Below the pieces are notes generated by a model. The model saw nothing but the letters and a program-made list of their open reading frames with translations. It did not search any database and was not told the origin of the DNA. The translations under genes were made by a program, and so were the position numbers. A DNA stretch of 64,000 nt from Paludibacter sp. (GTDB lineage: Bacteria > Bacteroidota > Bacteroidia > Bacteroidales > Paludibacteraceae), in assembly GCA_028710415.1 (NCBI GenBank), contig JAQTUE010000004.1, positions 124,001-188,000 on the forward strand, read 5' to 3'. This document shows positions 8,538 to 17,655 of the stretch, one piece after another; the first letter of the stretch is position 1, and the number at the start of each line of letters is the position of its first letter.

Positions 8538-10220
8538 ATGTCGAAATTTGTAATATATCAGGTACTTCCACGTCTGTTTGGAAACCTGACAACCAACAAT
8601 AAACACAACGGATCCATTGAGGAAAACGGTTGTGGAAAGTTTAATAACTTCACAGCCAAAGCGCTCACTGAAATTAAGTCACTGGGAGTTACCCATGTGT
8701 GGTATACCGGCGTCATTGAACATGCCACGCAAACCGATTATAGTGCATATGGAATTGCGAAAGATCATCCGGCGGTGGTGAAAGGGAAAGCGGGTTCGGC
8801 TTATGCCATCAAGGATTACTATGATGTGGATCCGGATCTGGCTGAAAATGTAGAAAACAGGATGCTTGAATTTGAAGACCTGGTAAAACGTACTCACAAA
8901 GCTAAATTGAAGGTACTAATAGACTTTGTGCCGAATCATGTGGCCCGTGAGTATCATTCGGATGCTAAACCCGCAGGCATAGTGGATTTAGGCCAAAATG
9001 ACCATTCTGAATGGGCTTTCTCGCCCTTAAATAACTTTTATTATTTACCAAACCAACCCTTTACCCCGAATTTTAATATCCAGGGTTATGTGGAATATCC
9101 TGCAAAGGCTACCGGTAATGATCAATTCACCGCATCACCCACCCAAAATGACTGGTATGAGACCGTTAAACTGAATTACGGGGTAAATTATGTGGAAGGC
9201 GGGCAGAAGCAATTTGACCCGATACCGGATACCTGGTTCAAGATGCGCGATATCCTTCTTTACTGGGCATCGAAGAAAGTGGATGGTTTCAGGTGCGATA
9301 TGGCTGAAATGGTTCCCGTTGAATTCTGGGGATGGGCAGTATCACAGGTAAAAGTGCAATATCCTGACATTTTGTTTATAGCCGAAGTTTATAATCCTTC
9401 TGAATACCGGAATTATATCTGCAATGGTAAATTTGATTATCTGTATGACAAGGTGGGGATGTACGAAATGCTTCGCAATGTGACCAGCCGTAATTTTCCG
9501 GTTCGTGAGATTACTAATGCCTGGCAATCGCTGGGTGGTATTGAAAACCAAATGCTCAATTTCCTGGAGAATCACGACGAGCAGCGAATAGGCTCCGGAT
9601 TTTTCTCAGGGAACGGTATGTATGCCCAGCCGGCCATGATAGTGGCTGCTACCCTGACTCAGGCTCCGGTTATGATCTATTCGGGTCAGGAGCTCGGCGA
9701 ACAGGGCATGGACAGCGAAGGATTCAGTGGATTGGATGGACGGACAACCATTTTTGATTACTGGGGCGTAAAATCAATCCAGTCGTGGATAAACGGTGGG
9801 AAATTTGATGGGGCTACCCTGACACCCGAACAAAAAGAATTACGTGCCTTCTATCAGAAACTTTTGAATATAACACTCTCTGAAAAGGCAATCACCGAAG
9901 GGCTCATGTATGACCTGGAGTTTGCAAATTTTGATACCCCTAAATTCAATACGCACGAACAATATGCGTATTTCAGGAAATACAAGGATGAATTGTTACT
10001 CTTTGTGTTGAATTTCGACGATAAACACCTGGATACAGAAGTTCATTTTCCGTTGGAAGCCTTCCAATACCTGGATCTGCAGGAAGGACAAAACTATAAA
10101 GTCACCAACCTGTTGGATGATGCAGAAAAATTTCCCCTGCTAACCCTGAGTTCCACCGAACCGTTTATTTCTTATATAGCACCCTGGAAAGGATTGATTT
10201 TAAAACTAAAAAAGGTGTAA
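8538..10220 (+). CDS. Alpha-amylase family (GH13) glycoside hydrolase, cytoplasmic
   Basis: Retaining alpha-glucan-active enzyme with all four GH13 signature regions: region I DFVPNH, region II GFRCDMAE with the nucleophile D254, region III AEVYNP with the acid/base E283, and region IV ENHDEQR with D347. The 560-residue protein begins MSKFVIYQVLPRLFGN and has no signal peptide, so it acts in the cytoplasm, probably on malto-oligosaccharides or glycogen-type chains. A C-terminal beta domain (about 480-560) is present. There is no sus-type neighbour; it appears as a single gene 50 nt after the metzincin-like gene. The exact specificity cannot be read from sequence. Confidence 0.9.
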   Translation: MSKFVIYQVLPRLFGNLTTNNKHNGSIEENGCGKFNNFTAKALTEIKSLGVTHVWYTGVIEHATQTDYSAYGIAKDHPAVVKGKAGSAYAIKDYYDVDPDLAENVENRMLEFEDLVKRTHKAKLKVLIDFVPNHVAREYHSDAKPAGIVDLGQNDHSEWAFSPLNNFYYLPNQPFTPNFNIQGYVEYPAKATGNDQFTASPTQNDWYETVKLNYGVNYVEGGQKQFDPIPDTWFKMRDILLYWASKKVDGFRCDMAEMVPVEFWGWAVSQVKVQYPDILFIAEVYNPSEYRNYICNGKFDYLYDKVGMYEMLRNVTSRNFPVREITNAWQSLGGIENQMLNFLENHDEQRIGSGFFSGNGMYAQPAMIVAATLTQAPVMIYSGQELGEQGMDSEGFSGLDGRTTIFDYWGVKSIQSWINGGKFDGATLTPEQKELRAFYQKLLNITLSEKAITEGLMYDLEFANFDTPKFNTHEQYAYFRKYKDELLLFVLNFDDKHLDTEVHFPLEAFQYLDLQEGQNYKVTNLLDDAEKFPLLTLSSTEPFISYIAPWKGLILKLKKV

Positions 10221-10437
10221 GCGAAGTGTAAATCTGCTGAAGATACTTGCCTTTTATTTTTTATACCGGAAATGTTGTCAATTCTTACTGTTTCAGTAAC
10301 TTTGGCAACATTTTTGTATAGATATTCTATCCTGGTTGATTCCGTTTATAATGCAAAAACCAGTTGTTCTTGAAATGTAAATATTATCAAATCGTCATTA
10401 ATTGAGAAATATTGTTTTATCAATCTTCAATCCAATT

Positions 10438-10917
10438 ATGAAAACACTATTTAATTTTATTGCATGGTTGATGTTGGTTGTACTGGCATCATGCTCCGGG
10501 TTGAAAACTACTCCTGAATCAATCAGTGAGATCACCCAAAAAGTTCAGACGAAGGATTTTACTGTTCTTGTAAAATATGCCAATCCCATGCGTTGGAAAC
10601 AAATGTACCTGACTTCGGAATATGATTTACGGATAAAAAACGATTCGGCATTTGCATACCTGCCTTTTTTCGGAGTTGCCTATTCGGCTCCCTATGGTGG
10701 GGGAGAAGGGGGCATTAAGTTTGCCGAACCAATGAAGGATTACTCCATTGAGCCCAACAGGAAAAAGGATGGTTGGGACATACGCTTTAAAGTAAAGGGT
10801 AAAGAAGACGGATATGAAATCTATATGAACGTTTTTAATAACGGGAGTGCTTCGTTTAGCGTCAATTCCGTAAACAAGGAGGCCATCAACTTTGACGGGG
10901 AAGTGAAGAGGAAGTAA
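10438..10917 (+). CDS. DUF4251 family lipoprotein
   Basis: Small exported lipoprotein of unknown function. Starting at the ATG at 10438 gives MKTLFNFIAWLMLVVLASCSG, a clean lipoprotein signal with lipobox LASC; an in-frame TTG at 10402 adds twelve unlikely residues. The mature part (RWKQMYLTSEYDLRIKND, the glycine-rich YSAPYGGGEGGIKF, and the ending SASFSVNSVNKEAINFDGEV) has the features of DUF4251, a Bacteroidota family with a small beta-sandwich fold. A TTTGAAAGG repeat starts 2 nt after the stop codon. Confidence 0.82.
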   Translation: MKTLFNFIAWLMLVVLASCSGLKTTPESISEITQKVQTKDFTVLVKYANPMRWKQMYLTSEYDLRIKNDSAFAYLPFFGVAYSAPYGGGEGGIKFAEPMKDYSIEPNRKKDGWDIRFKVKGKEDGYEIYMNVFNNGSASFSVNSVNKEAINFDGEVKRK

Positions 10918-11683
10918 AAAGTTTGAAAGGTTTGAAAGGTTTGAAAGTTTGGGGTTTGAGAGTTTGAGGCTTGAAGTTTAAGACATAAACTACAGACATT
11001 CAATATCTATATCTGGTAATCATTAAGTTGAAATTGATGATTCGAAGTGTGAAATTCTCCATTTTAAAGTCATAAACATAGAAGATATTTCAGTTAAGCG
11101 CTAAAAAATAAAGCATTTAACCACAAAAGGAACAAAGAAAACAAAAGTTATCCATTACAGTCCAATTTGATATTGTTGAAAAAATAATTCATATATTTGC
11201 TTTTCAACTGTTTATGAAGATTTAAATACATTTAGTACTTGTTTTTTGAGAGCTTTTTTTTCTTTCCTTCTTTTCTTTACATTAATTGATAATATTGGCT
11301 TTTGTGTTTCTTTTGTGAACTTATGTGGTTCAAATGGATTAATAGTGTTACAGTTTAGTTCGCGTAACTGATAAAATCTGAACTTATAGATTGTTGTAAA
11401 AACTCCTTTTTTTAGTTTAAGTTTTTGATATTCCTACCTTCCGGTTTTAATACTTTACTTTTTTATACAAATAACTTTCAGTTCGATTTATGGGTTTGGA
11501 AACCAGCAAAAATAATTAAAGAAATAATTCTTTAATCTCATTGCCGTTTGAAAAAAAAGACCGATATTTACACTCGATTTAAGGAGGTATTTGTCAGGTT
11601 TTATATGCCTGAAAATGAACTTGTATTTGAATTTTAAAACTTGCAAATCAACAGGAATTTTAAAGCAAACTATCAAATATATT
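10918..11683. other. Gene-free region with two repeat families
   Basis: Starts with a GTTTGAAAGG-type tandem block (10920-10980) directly after the DUF4251 stop codon. Positions about 11119-11150 (AACCACAAAAGGAACAAAG) and about 11296-11334 (TTTTGTGTTTCTTTTGTGAA) are imperfect inverted relatives of a 'CACAAAAGAAACACAAAAG' word that I associate with Bacteroidota intergenic DNA. The remainder is AT-rich. A possible ribosome binding site GGAGG at about 11582 precedes only the unlikely upstream start of the next gene. Confidence 0.55.
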
Positions 11684-13441
11684 ATGAAAGAAATTAAATT
11701 CAGTCTTGTTTACCGTGACATGTGGCAATCGTCCGGCAAATATGTGCCACGCAAGGATCAATTAGCTAAAATTGCCCCGGTAATTATCGAAATGGGTTGT
11801 TTTGCCCGTGTGGAAACCAATGGAGGTGCCTCGGAACAGGTAAACCTGCTTTACGGTGAAAATCCAAATGATGCTGTACGTACCTTTACAAAGCCTTTCA
11901 ATGATGCCGGCATTCAAACCCACATGCTAGACCGTGGATTAAACGGATTGCGTATGAACCCGGTTCCTGCTGATGTGCGTGAATTGATGTATAAGGTCAA
12001 AAAAGCACAGGGAGTGGATATTACCCGTATTTTCTGTGGATTGAATGATGTAACGAACATTATTCCTTCAATCCATTATGCGAAAGCTGCAGGCATGATT
12101 GCCCAGGCAACGATGTGTATTACCTATTCGGAAATACATACGGTGGAATATTACGTGGCTATGTCCGAAAAACTGATAGAAGCCGGAGCTGATGAAATCT
12201 GCCTGAAAGATATGGCCGGTATCGGACGCCCTGAAATGCTTGGTAAGATTGTAAAAGCAATAAAGACTGCCCACCCTCATATTATTATCCAGTACCACGG
12301 TCATTCAGGCCCGGGTTTCTCGGTAGCTTCCATGCTCGAAGTTGCTAAAGCCGGTGCAGATTACCTGGACGTTGCCATGGAACCACTTTCATGGGGTATG
12401 GTTCACCCGGATGTGATCACAATCCAGGCTATGTTGAAAGATGCAGGATTCAAAGTTCCTGAAATCAACATGAATGCCTATATGGAAGCCCGTCGTCTGA
12501 CTCAGAGCTTCGTGGATGACTTTTTGGGTTACTTTATTGATGACCGTAATAAATTCATGACTTCTTTGCTTGTTGGATGCGGATTGCCGGGTGGTATGAT
12601 GGGTTCTCTGATGGCAGACTTAAAAGGGGTTCATGCAGGTATCAACTCCTACCTGAAGAATGTAAACAAAAAAGAACTGAGCTCTGACGAGTTATTGGTA
12701 ATGCTATTCGATGAAGTGAAATATATCTGGCCAAAGCTAGGTAATCCGCCTTTGGTAACCCCATTCAGCCAGTATGTAAAAAATATAGCCCTGATGAATG
12801 TAATGTTCCTGGTTAAAGGTCAGCCACGTTGGAGCATGATCGATAAAAACAGCTGGGATATGATTTTAGGCAAGGCAGGTAAACTTCCCGGAACATTGGA
12901 TCCGGAAATCATTGCCCTGGCTGAAAAGAACAAATTTGTATTCTTTGAAGGCAATCCACAGGAAAATTATCCGAATGAATTACCCCGTTTTATTGAAGAA
13001 ATGAAAACAAACGGTTGGGACAGGGGTAAGGATGATGAAGAATTGTTCGAATTTGCCATGCATGAAAAACAATACCGTGATTTCAAATCAGGTGAAGCTA
13101 AAAAACGTTTCGAGATTGAACTGGAAACAGCTATTAAGGAGAAATTTGCAACCAGCACCATTGAATTGCCTGATTTGCGTGCACTGAAATATCCGAATGC
13201 AGAACCTGTAGTTTCGAATGCAACCGGACGTGTAATCTGGGAACTTGATTTCAATGAAGTATCGGTAGAACCGGTTCATGGTAAGGAAATCAAGGAATTC
13301 GATACCCTTTGTACCATTCAAACCAATTATGGACTGGAGCATATCGGAAGTTTCTGTGATGGCCGTATTGTAGGCGTTGAAAAGAAACAAGGCGAGATTG
13401 TTCGAAAAGGTGAAGTATTAGCCTATATCGAAAAGAAATAA
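11684..13441 (+). CDS. Pyruvate carboxylase subunit B / oxaloacetate decarboxylase alpha-like protein, no biotinyl lysine
   Basis: Carboxyltransferase-family protein (HMGL-like TIM barrel plus conserved PYC_OADA domain). The first ATG that gives the family start MKEIKFSLVYRDMWQSSGKY is at 11684 (585 residues). The metal-site HYHGHSGPG region and LKDMAGIGRPEM are typical. The C-terminal 60 residues align with the biotinyl/lipoyl domain, but the usual EAMKM is replaced by QTNYG in CTIQTNYGLEHIGS, so there is no lysine to carry biotin. I recall similar lysine-less tails in other Bacteroidales homologues but cannot verify it. Its actual carboxylation partner is unknown; no biotin carboxylase gene is nearby. 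Confidence 0.8.
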   Translation: MKEIKFSLVYRDMWQSSGKYVPRKDQLAKIAPVIIEMGCFARVETNGGASEQVNLLYGENPNDAVRTFTKPFNDAGIQTHMLDRGLNGLRMNPVPADVRELMYKVKKAQGVDITRIFCGLNDVTNIIPSIHYAKAAGMIAQATMCITYSEIHTVEYYVAMSEKLIEAGADEICLKDMAGIGRPEMLGKIVKAIKTAHPHIIIQYHGHSGPGFSVASMLEVAKAGADYLDVAMEPLSWGMVHPDVITIQAMLKDAGFKVPEINMNAYMEARRLTQSFVDDFLGYFIDDRNKFMTSLLVGCGLPGGMMGSLMADLKGVHAGINSYLKNVNKKELSSDELLVMLFDEVKYIWPKLGNPPLVTPFSQYVKNIALMNVMFLVKGQPRWSMIDKNSWDMILGKAGKLPGTLDPEIIALAEKNKFVFFEGNPQENYPNELPRFIEEMKTNGWDRGKDDEELFEFAMHEKQYRDFKSGEAKKRFEIELETAIKEKFATSTIELPDLRALKYPNAEPVVSNATGRVIWELDFNEVSVEPVHGKEIKEFDTLCTIQTNYGLEHIGSFCDGRIVGVEKKQGEIVRKGEVLAYIEKK

Positions 13442-13468
13442 CCTACAGGGATATTTAGTCTGAAATTC

Positions 13469-13500
13469 AAACAGAGACGTTGCTTGCAACGTCTCTGTTT
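13469..13500 (+). terminator. Strong rho-independent-type terminator
   Basis: A 15-bp perfect stem (13469-13483 with 13486-13500) of the form AAACAGAGACGTTGC, with a minimal loop, is followed by GTTTTAGG. It lies 27 nt after the carboxyltransferase stop. The AGAGAC ends resemble the dispersed hairpins at 40867-40899 and 53269-53288. Confidence 0.8.
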
Positions 13501-13658
13501 GTTTTAGGGGAAACCCGGGATTATTAGAAAAGATTTATTCAATATGAGTAAAAGTCGTTTATAATTACTATTTTTGTGACCAAATGATGCCATTTATGAA
13601 GTAGAAATGGCATTATTCTGTCATTCTGACTTTTTATTTTACTTGAAATTAATTATAT

Positions 13659-15128
13659 ATGATCAAAGACTTATTCATTAAAAAGACATTGGCACAGCTG
13701 GAAGAGCAAGCCGATAGTAAGCACAACACGTTAAAGCGGCATTTGGGGGCATTAAACCTCACCTTATTGGGAGTTGGTTGTGTCATTGGTGCCGGGATAT
13801 TTGTGCTTACAGGTACTGCGGCAGCCTTGCATGCAGGACCTGCCATTGCCTTGTCGTTTATTATTTCAGCTTTCGGTTGTCTGCTGGCAGGGCTTTGTTA
13901 TGCCGAGTTTGCCTCCATGATACCGGTGTCGGGAAGTGCGTACACCTACGGTTATGCCACCATGGGTGAATTTGTAGCCTGGATTATTGGGTGGGATTTA
14001 ATCCTGGAATACCTGTTTGGGTCAGCTACAGTGGCTGTAGGCTGGTCGGGTTATGTGACAAGCTTCCTGGCTGATTTTGGACTGGTATTACCGACAGCAA
14101 TGACCCAGAGCCCTTTTGTTTTTGATTCAACCGGCTGGCATACTTCAGGGGCGATCATTAATTTTCCTGCAATTTTTGTTGTCGCAATCATGACAACCTT
14201 GCTGGTAATTGGGATTAAAGAATCCGCCAAATTCAATAATATTATCGTACTGGTGAAGGTAACCGTAATCCTGCTTTTTATAGGATTTGGCATTGCACAT
14301 ATCCATGTTGCAAACTGGACACCTTTTATTCCTGCAAATACAGGTGTATGGGGGCATTTTGGAGCTTCAGGCATACTAACGGGGGCGGCAGTTGTTTTCT
14401 TTGCTTATATCGGATTTGACGCTGTTTCTACCACATCACAGGAAGCTATAAATCCAAAACGGGATGTGCCAATCGGTATTTTGGCTTCTTTATTGATCTG
14501 TACGATCCTGTATATTGGTGTGAGCCTGGTACTAACAGGAATTGTAAGTTATAAGGATTTAAATGTTTCAGCACCTATCGCACTGGCAATTGATACTGCA
14601 GGTCCAAGCTTAATGTGGTTAAGGCCTATTATTAAGATAGGTGCTATTGCAGGGTTAAGTTCTGTAGTACTTGTGCTTTTATTAGGCCAATCAAGGGTAT
14701 TCTTCTCCATGGCAAGTGATGGGCTGCTTTGGAAAAGCTTTGCAAAAACACATTCTAAATTTAAAACACCTCATATTACTACCATTGTTACCGGAAGTTT
14801 TGCCGCATTCTTTGCAGGCTTATTTCCAATCGGGTTGTTGGGTGAATTAGTGTCGATCGGCACTTTGCTGGCTTTTGTGATTGTTTGCGTGGGAATCATT
14901 ATACTCCGTAAAGCAGAACCGGATGCAATCCGTGGATTTAAAACTCCCTGGGTGCCAGTAGTTCCGATTTTAGGGGCGCTGGTATGCTTCTTTATTATGT
15001 CATCATTGCCTTTGGATACCTGGATAAGACTCTTTTCATGGATGGCAATTGGGTTTGTGATCTATTTTACCTACGGGGTAAAACACAGTCATGCCAGGCA
15101 GAATAGAAAGAATCAGAAAAAGGAATAA
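13659..15128 (+). CDS. Amino acid permease, APC superfamily (CAT/YfnA type)
   Basis: Inner-membrane secondary transporter with about 12 transmembrane segments in 489 residues. TM1 carries the APC substrate-binding signature GVGCVIGAGIFVLTG, followed by GPAIALSFIISAFGC and the cytoplasmic-loop motif YAEFASMIPVSGSAYTY, all typical of the cationic amino acid transporter branch. GFDAVSTTSQEAINPKRDVPIGI is the conserved loop after TM6. Likely amino acid:proton symport; the specific substrate cannot be told from the sequence. The gene is monocistronic, bounded by terminators on both sides. Confidence 0.92.
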   Translation: MIKDLFIKKTLAQLEEQADSKHNTLKRHLGALNLTLLGVGCVIGAGIFVLTGTAAALHAGPAIALSFIISAFGCLLAGLCYAEFASMIPVSGSAYTYGYATMGEFVAWIIGWDLILEYLFGSATVAVGWSGYVTSFLADFGLVLPTAMTQSPFVFDSTGWHTSGAIINFPAIFVVAIMTTLLVIGIKESAKFNNIIVLVKVTVILLFIGFGIAHIHVANWTPFIPANTGVWGHFGASGILTGAAVVFFAYIGFDAVSTTSQEAINPKRDVPIGILASLLICTILYIGVSLVLTGIVSYKDLNVSAPIALAIDTAGPSLMWLRPIIKIGAIAGLSSVVLVLLLGQSRVFFSMASDGLLWKSFAKTHSKFKTPHITTIVTGSFAAFFAGLFPIGLLGELVSIGTLLAFVIVCVGIIILRKAEPDAIRGFKTPWVPVVPILGALVCFFIMSSLPLDTWIRLFSWMAIGFVIYFTYGVKHSHARQNRKNQKKE

Positions 15129-15149
15129 TTATCAACCATCATAATCGCT

Positions 15150-15189
15150 AAATATAAAAAGCCCCGCATTTGCGGGGCTTTTTATATTT
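15150..15189. terminator. Strong bidirectional terminator
   Basis: A perfect 19-bp stem (15150-15168 with 15171-15189) with GCCCCGCA as its GC-rich top and A-tract/T-tract sides reads identically from both directions. It separates the convergent permease (stop 15128) and winged-helix gene (stop 15240). Confidence 0.92.
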
Positions 15190-15239
15190 AAACCGGTAAA
15201 ACCGGGACAATGCCTGACTTACCAATTATTAAGCGCTGT

Positions 15240-15623
15240 TTAGCTCATACGTTGGCTAACCGAAGCAACCATTCTGTATCCTTTTCCATGAATGTTGATA
15301 ATCATTACATCTGGATCTCCGCTAAGTAATTTGCGCAATTTGCAGATATAAACATCCATACTTCTTGCATTGTAATAACTGTCATCTTTCCAGATTGTTT
15401 TAAGTGTATACTTACGATCTAAAAAGCTGTTGGTATTCGATGCAAATAAAATAAGTAAATGCATTTCCTTTTTAGTGAGTTTTTTAGGCTCTCCTTTGAA
15501 AGTAAGCATTCGTTTTTGAACATCAACTTCATATCCGCCAATTGTGTAAAAAGGCACTTGAAGAAGGTTGTAAAGCACATCATCGTCTTCGATCAATGTG
15601 GTTTTTTCATTTTCATTTTCCAT
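15240..15623 (-). CDS. Stand-alone OmpR/PhoB-type winged-helix DNA-binding protein
   Basis: 127-residue transcription regulator consisting only of an effector domain. KRMLTFKGEPKKLTKKEMHLLILF corresponds to the beta-platform and first helices, and ARSMDVYICKLRKLL to the recognition helix, followed by the wing IINIHGKGYRMV, all classical trans_reg_C features. There is no receiver domain: only about 30 acidic residues (MENENEKTTLIEDDD) precede it, and no histidine kinase is adjacent. It may be controlled by abundance or by a partner protein rather than phosphorylation. Target genes are unknown. Confidence 0.85.
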   Translation of the reverse strand: MENENEKTTLIEDDDVLYNLLQVPFYTIGGYEVDVQKRMLTFKGEPKKLTKKEMHLLILFASNTNSFLDRKYTLKTIWKDDSYYNARSMDVYICKLRKLLSGDPDVMIINIHGKGYRMVASVSQRMS

Positions 15624-16380
15624 TTTCGTAATTTTTTGAGTTTGTATAGTGATAGTGAATTTGCTTGTTGAATGATCTTTATTCCGGGTAATGAATCTTT
15701 ACTAGATTGAGATAACCGGATTTAAAAGAATGTATTGCTTAAATTTAGACCTAAGGTTTACTTCCCACAGTATCTATAATGTTATAGTTTTATGATTTGT
15801 TTGATTAAAATTTGTCCCAAAGATATATATTATTTTATTTTATACCACTATTTAGATACAATATTTATTAACAAACTGTTGTTTTATTGATTATTATTGT
15901 TTTAGTATAACTATTTTTGCAAATAAAAGTTGAAATTAGAGAATATTTACATTGTTTCATTAGGCCCTAAAATATAAATTTCAATGACTCGAAAATGGCT
16001 GATACTAATATTTTTGAATAACAAAAGTTCATTAATTTTAATTATCAGCAATCTGAATTTAAAATAAAACGGTGAAAATAGCCATATAGTCTCTAAAAGA
16101 AAGTAATTTTGTACCTCATAATAATTGTGATGCAAATATAAAAATAATTATTTACATTGTTAACCCTTTTGGGTCTTTTTTTTAATGAAATTTTCAATAT
16201 ATTATGAAGATCCCTCTTAAAGTTGACTTAAGTGCATTATATTCAGTAAATTTAAATAAAATATTAGGGTAGGAGTTGCACTGAAAAATAGTATTTAAAT
16301 AAAAAAGCAACAATTAAATGAACCAGATGCTTCTTGAAGTGTTTTTTAATAGAATATTAAACCTTTAATTAAAATACGTT
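15624..16380. other. Gene-free AT-rich region
   Basis: About 750 bp between divergent genes. A 62-codon minus-strand frame at 15947-16135 is low-complexity and lacks any recognisable feature, so it is not called. No hairpin, repeat or RNA gene stands out. Confidence 0.5.
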
Positions 16381-17313
16381 ATGAAACACACAATTTTAGG
16401 AGCAGGTGGTTCAATTGGGAATGCCCTGACAGCAGAATTACTAAAATCAAAAGAGAGCGTCCGGCTTGTTTCACGAATTAATTATTCAATAACAGGAGCA
16501 GAATCATTTAAAGCGGATATTTCATTGTATGAAGAGACTCTAAATGCTGTAAAAGGTTCGGATGTAGTTTATTTGCTGGCAGGATTACCCTACGACCGAA
16601 AAGTCTGGGTTGAATTATGGCCTAAAATCATGAAGAATGTGATTGACGCCTGCAAGAATTATGGTGCCAGATTAATTTTCTTCGATAATGTCTATATGTA
16701 TGGGCTGGTTGAAGGTAAGATGACTGAAGAGACACCATATTTCCCATGCAGTATTAAAGGTGAAATCAGAGCCACAGTAGCAAACCTGCTGCATACTGAA
16801 ATGAGACATAATAATTTGCAGGCCATCATTGCACGGTCGGCTGATTTTTATGGCCCGTATGCTTCTAATACGAGTGTGTTGTATTTACTGGCAATTGATA
16901 AGATGATGAAGAATAAAAAAGCACAATGGCTGGTTGATGATACAAAACTACACTCATATACTTATACGATGGATTGTGCAAAAGCCCTGAATTTGCTCTG
17001 GAACAAAGCTGAATGTTATCAACAGGTCTGGCATATGCCTACCTGTAGCCCGGCAATAACCGGACACGACTATATCAATATAATCGCAAAAGAACTTGGG
17101 ATTAAACCCAATTATATGGTTTTAAAGAAGTGGATGCTGAAAATGGCCGGATTATTTGATAAAACGATCTTCGAATCGTATGAAATGATTTATCAAAGCG
17201 AATTCGATTATCAGTTTGATTCAACAAAATTTGATGAATACTTCAAATTTAAACCAACATCCTATACTGTCGGGATCCGTGAGACAATAGAATTTTATCA
17301 AGGGAAACTATAA
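16381..17313 (+). CDS. NAD(P)-dependent epimerase/dehydratase-like (atypical SDR)
   Basis: Rossmann-fold protein of 310 residues. The N-terminal ILGAGGSIGNALTAELL is the GxGGxxG dinucleotide-binding loop, followed by VYLLAGLPYDRKVW and FFDNVYMYG, the extended-SDR strand that normally carries the catalytic Ser/Tyr region. IIARSADFYGPYASNTS and the C-terminal TYTMDCAKALNLLW also fit NAD-dependent epimerases. The canonical YxxxK is not evident; SIKGEIRA occupies its position, so it may be an atypical SDR of unknown substrate. A small membrane protein gene follows 14 nt later. Confidence 0.8.
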   Translation: MKHTILGAGGSIGNALTAELLKSKESVRLVSRINYSITGAESFKADISLYEETLNAVKGSDVVYLLAGLPYDRKVWVELWPKIMKNVIDACKNYGARLIFFDNVYMYGLVEGKMTEETPYFPCSIKGEIRATVANLLHTEMRHNNLQAIIARSADFYGPYASNTSVLYLLAIDKMMKNKKAQWLVDDTKLHSYTYTMDCAKALNLLWNKAECYQQVWHMPTCSPAITGHDYINIIAKELGIKPNYMVLKKWMLKMAGLFDKTIFESYEMIYQSEFDYQFDSTKFDEYFKFKPTSYTVGIRETIEFYQGKL

Positions 17314-17327
17314 TTAAATACACGAAT

Positions 17328-17600
17328 ATGGAAATACTACATCGTAAACGTAACAATTTTAATCCTTCGTTGAAGAATAAAAAATATAAGCTTTTATATG
17401 TTGTTTTGGACATTTATCTGGGTATTGGGGTTCTCAGTTTGTTAGCTTCCATTCTTTATTTACTTTTAAATATAAACCAGGCTGATAAAATTATTTATTA
17501 TTGCGTACCCGGATTTGTGATTTTTTTAAGTGCTGCAATTCTATATCTGGTAGGATATCAAAATATCCTGTGGAACAAAAAATCAAAAAAAGATGATTGA
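17328..17600 (+). CDS. Small membrane protein, unknown function
   Basis: 90-residue protein with two predicted transmembrane segments (LLYVVLDIYLGIGVLSLLAS and IIYYCVPGFVIFLSAAILYL) joined by a short loop, a basic N-terminus (HRKRNNFNPSLKNKKYK) and a lysine-rich tail. No family recognised. It lies 14 nt after the epimerase-like gene and 55 nt before the Nramp transporter, all rightward, so a three-gene operon is likely. Confidence 0.6.
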   Translation: MEILHRKRNNFNPSLKNKKYKLLYVVLDIYLGIGVLSLLASILYLLLNINQADKIIYYCVPGFVIFLSAAILYLVGYQNILWNKKSKKDD

Positions 17601-17655
17601 CAAACTCGAAATTAGTTGATTTCGAATACTTATTTATACAATTTACCAGAGTTAT

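Noticed and set aside
10402..10437. TTG start extending the DUF4251 lipoprotein
   Set aside because: The ATG at 10438 gives a standard lipoprotein signal peptide; the extension would put extra residues before it.
11591..11683. Upstream ATG of the carboxyltransferase gene
   Set aside because: Adds 31 residues unlike the family; MKEIKFSLVYRD at 11684 is the expected start.
15947..16135. 62-codon minus frame in the 15.6-16.4 kb gap
   Set aside because: Low-complexity AT-rich frame with no ribosome binding site, family or neighbour support.
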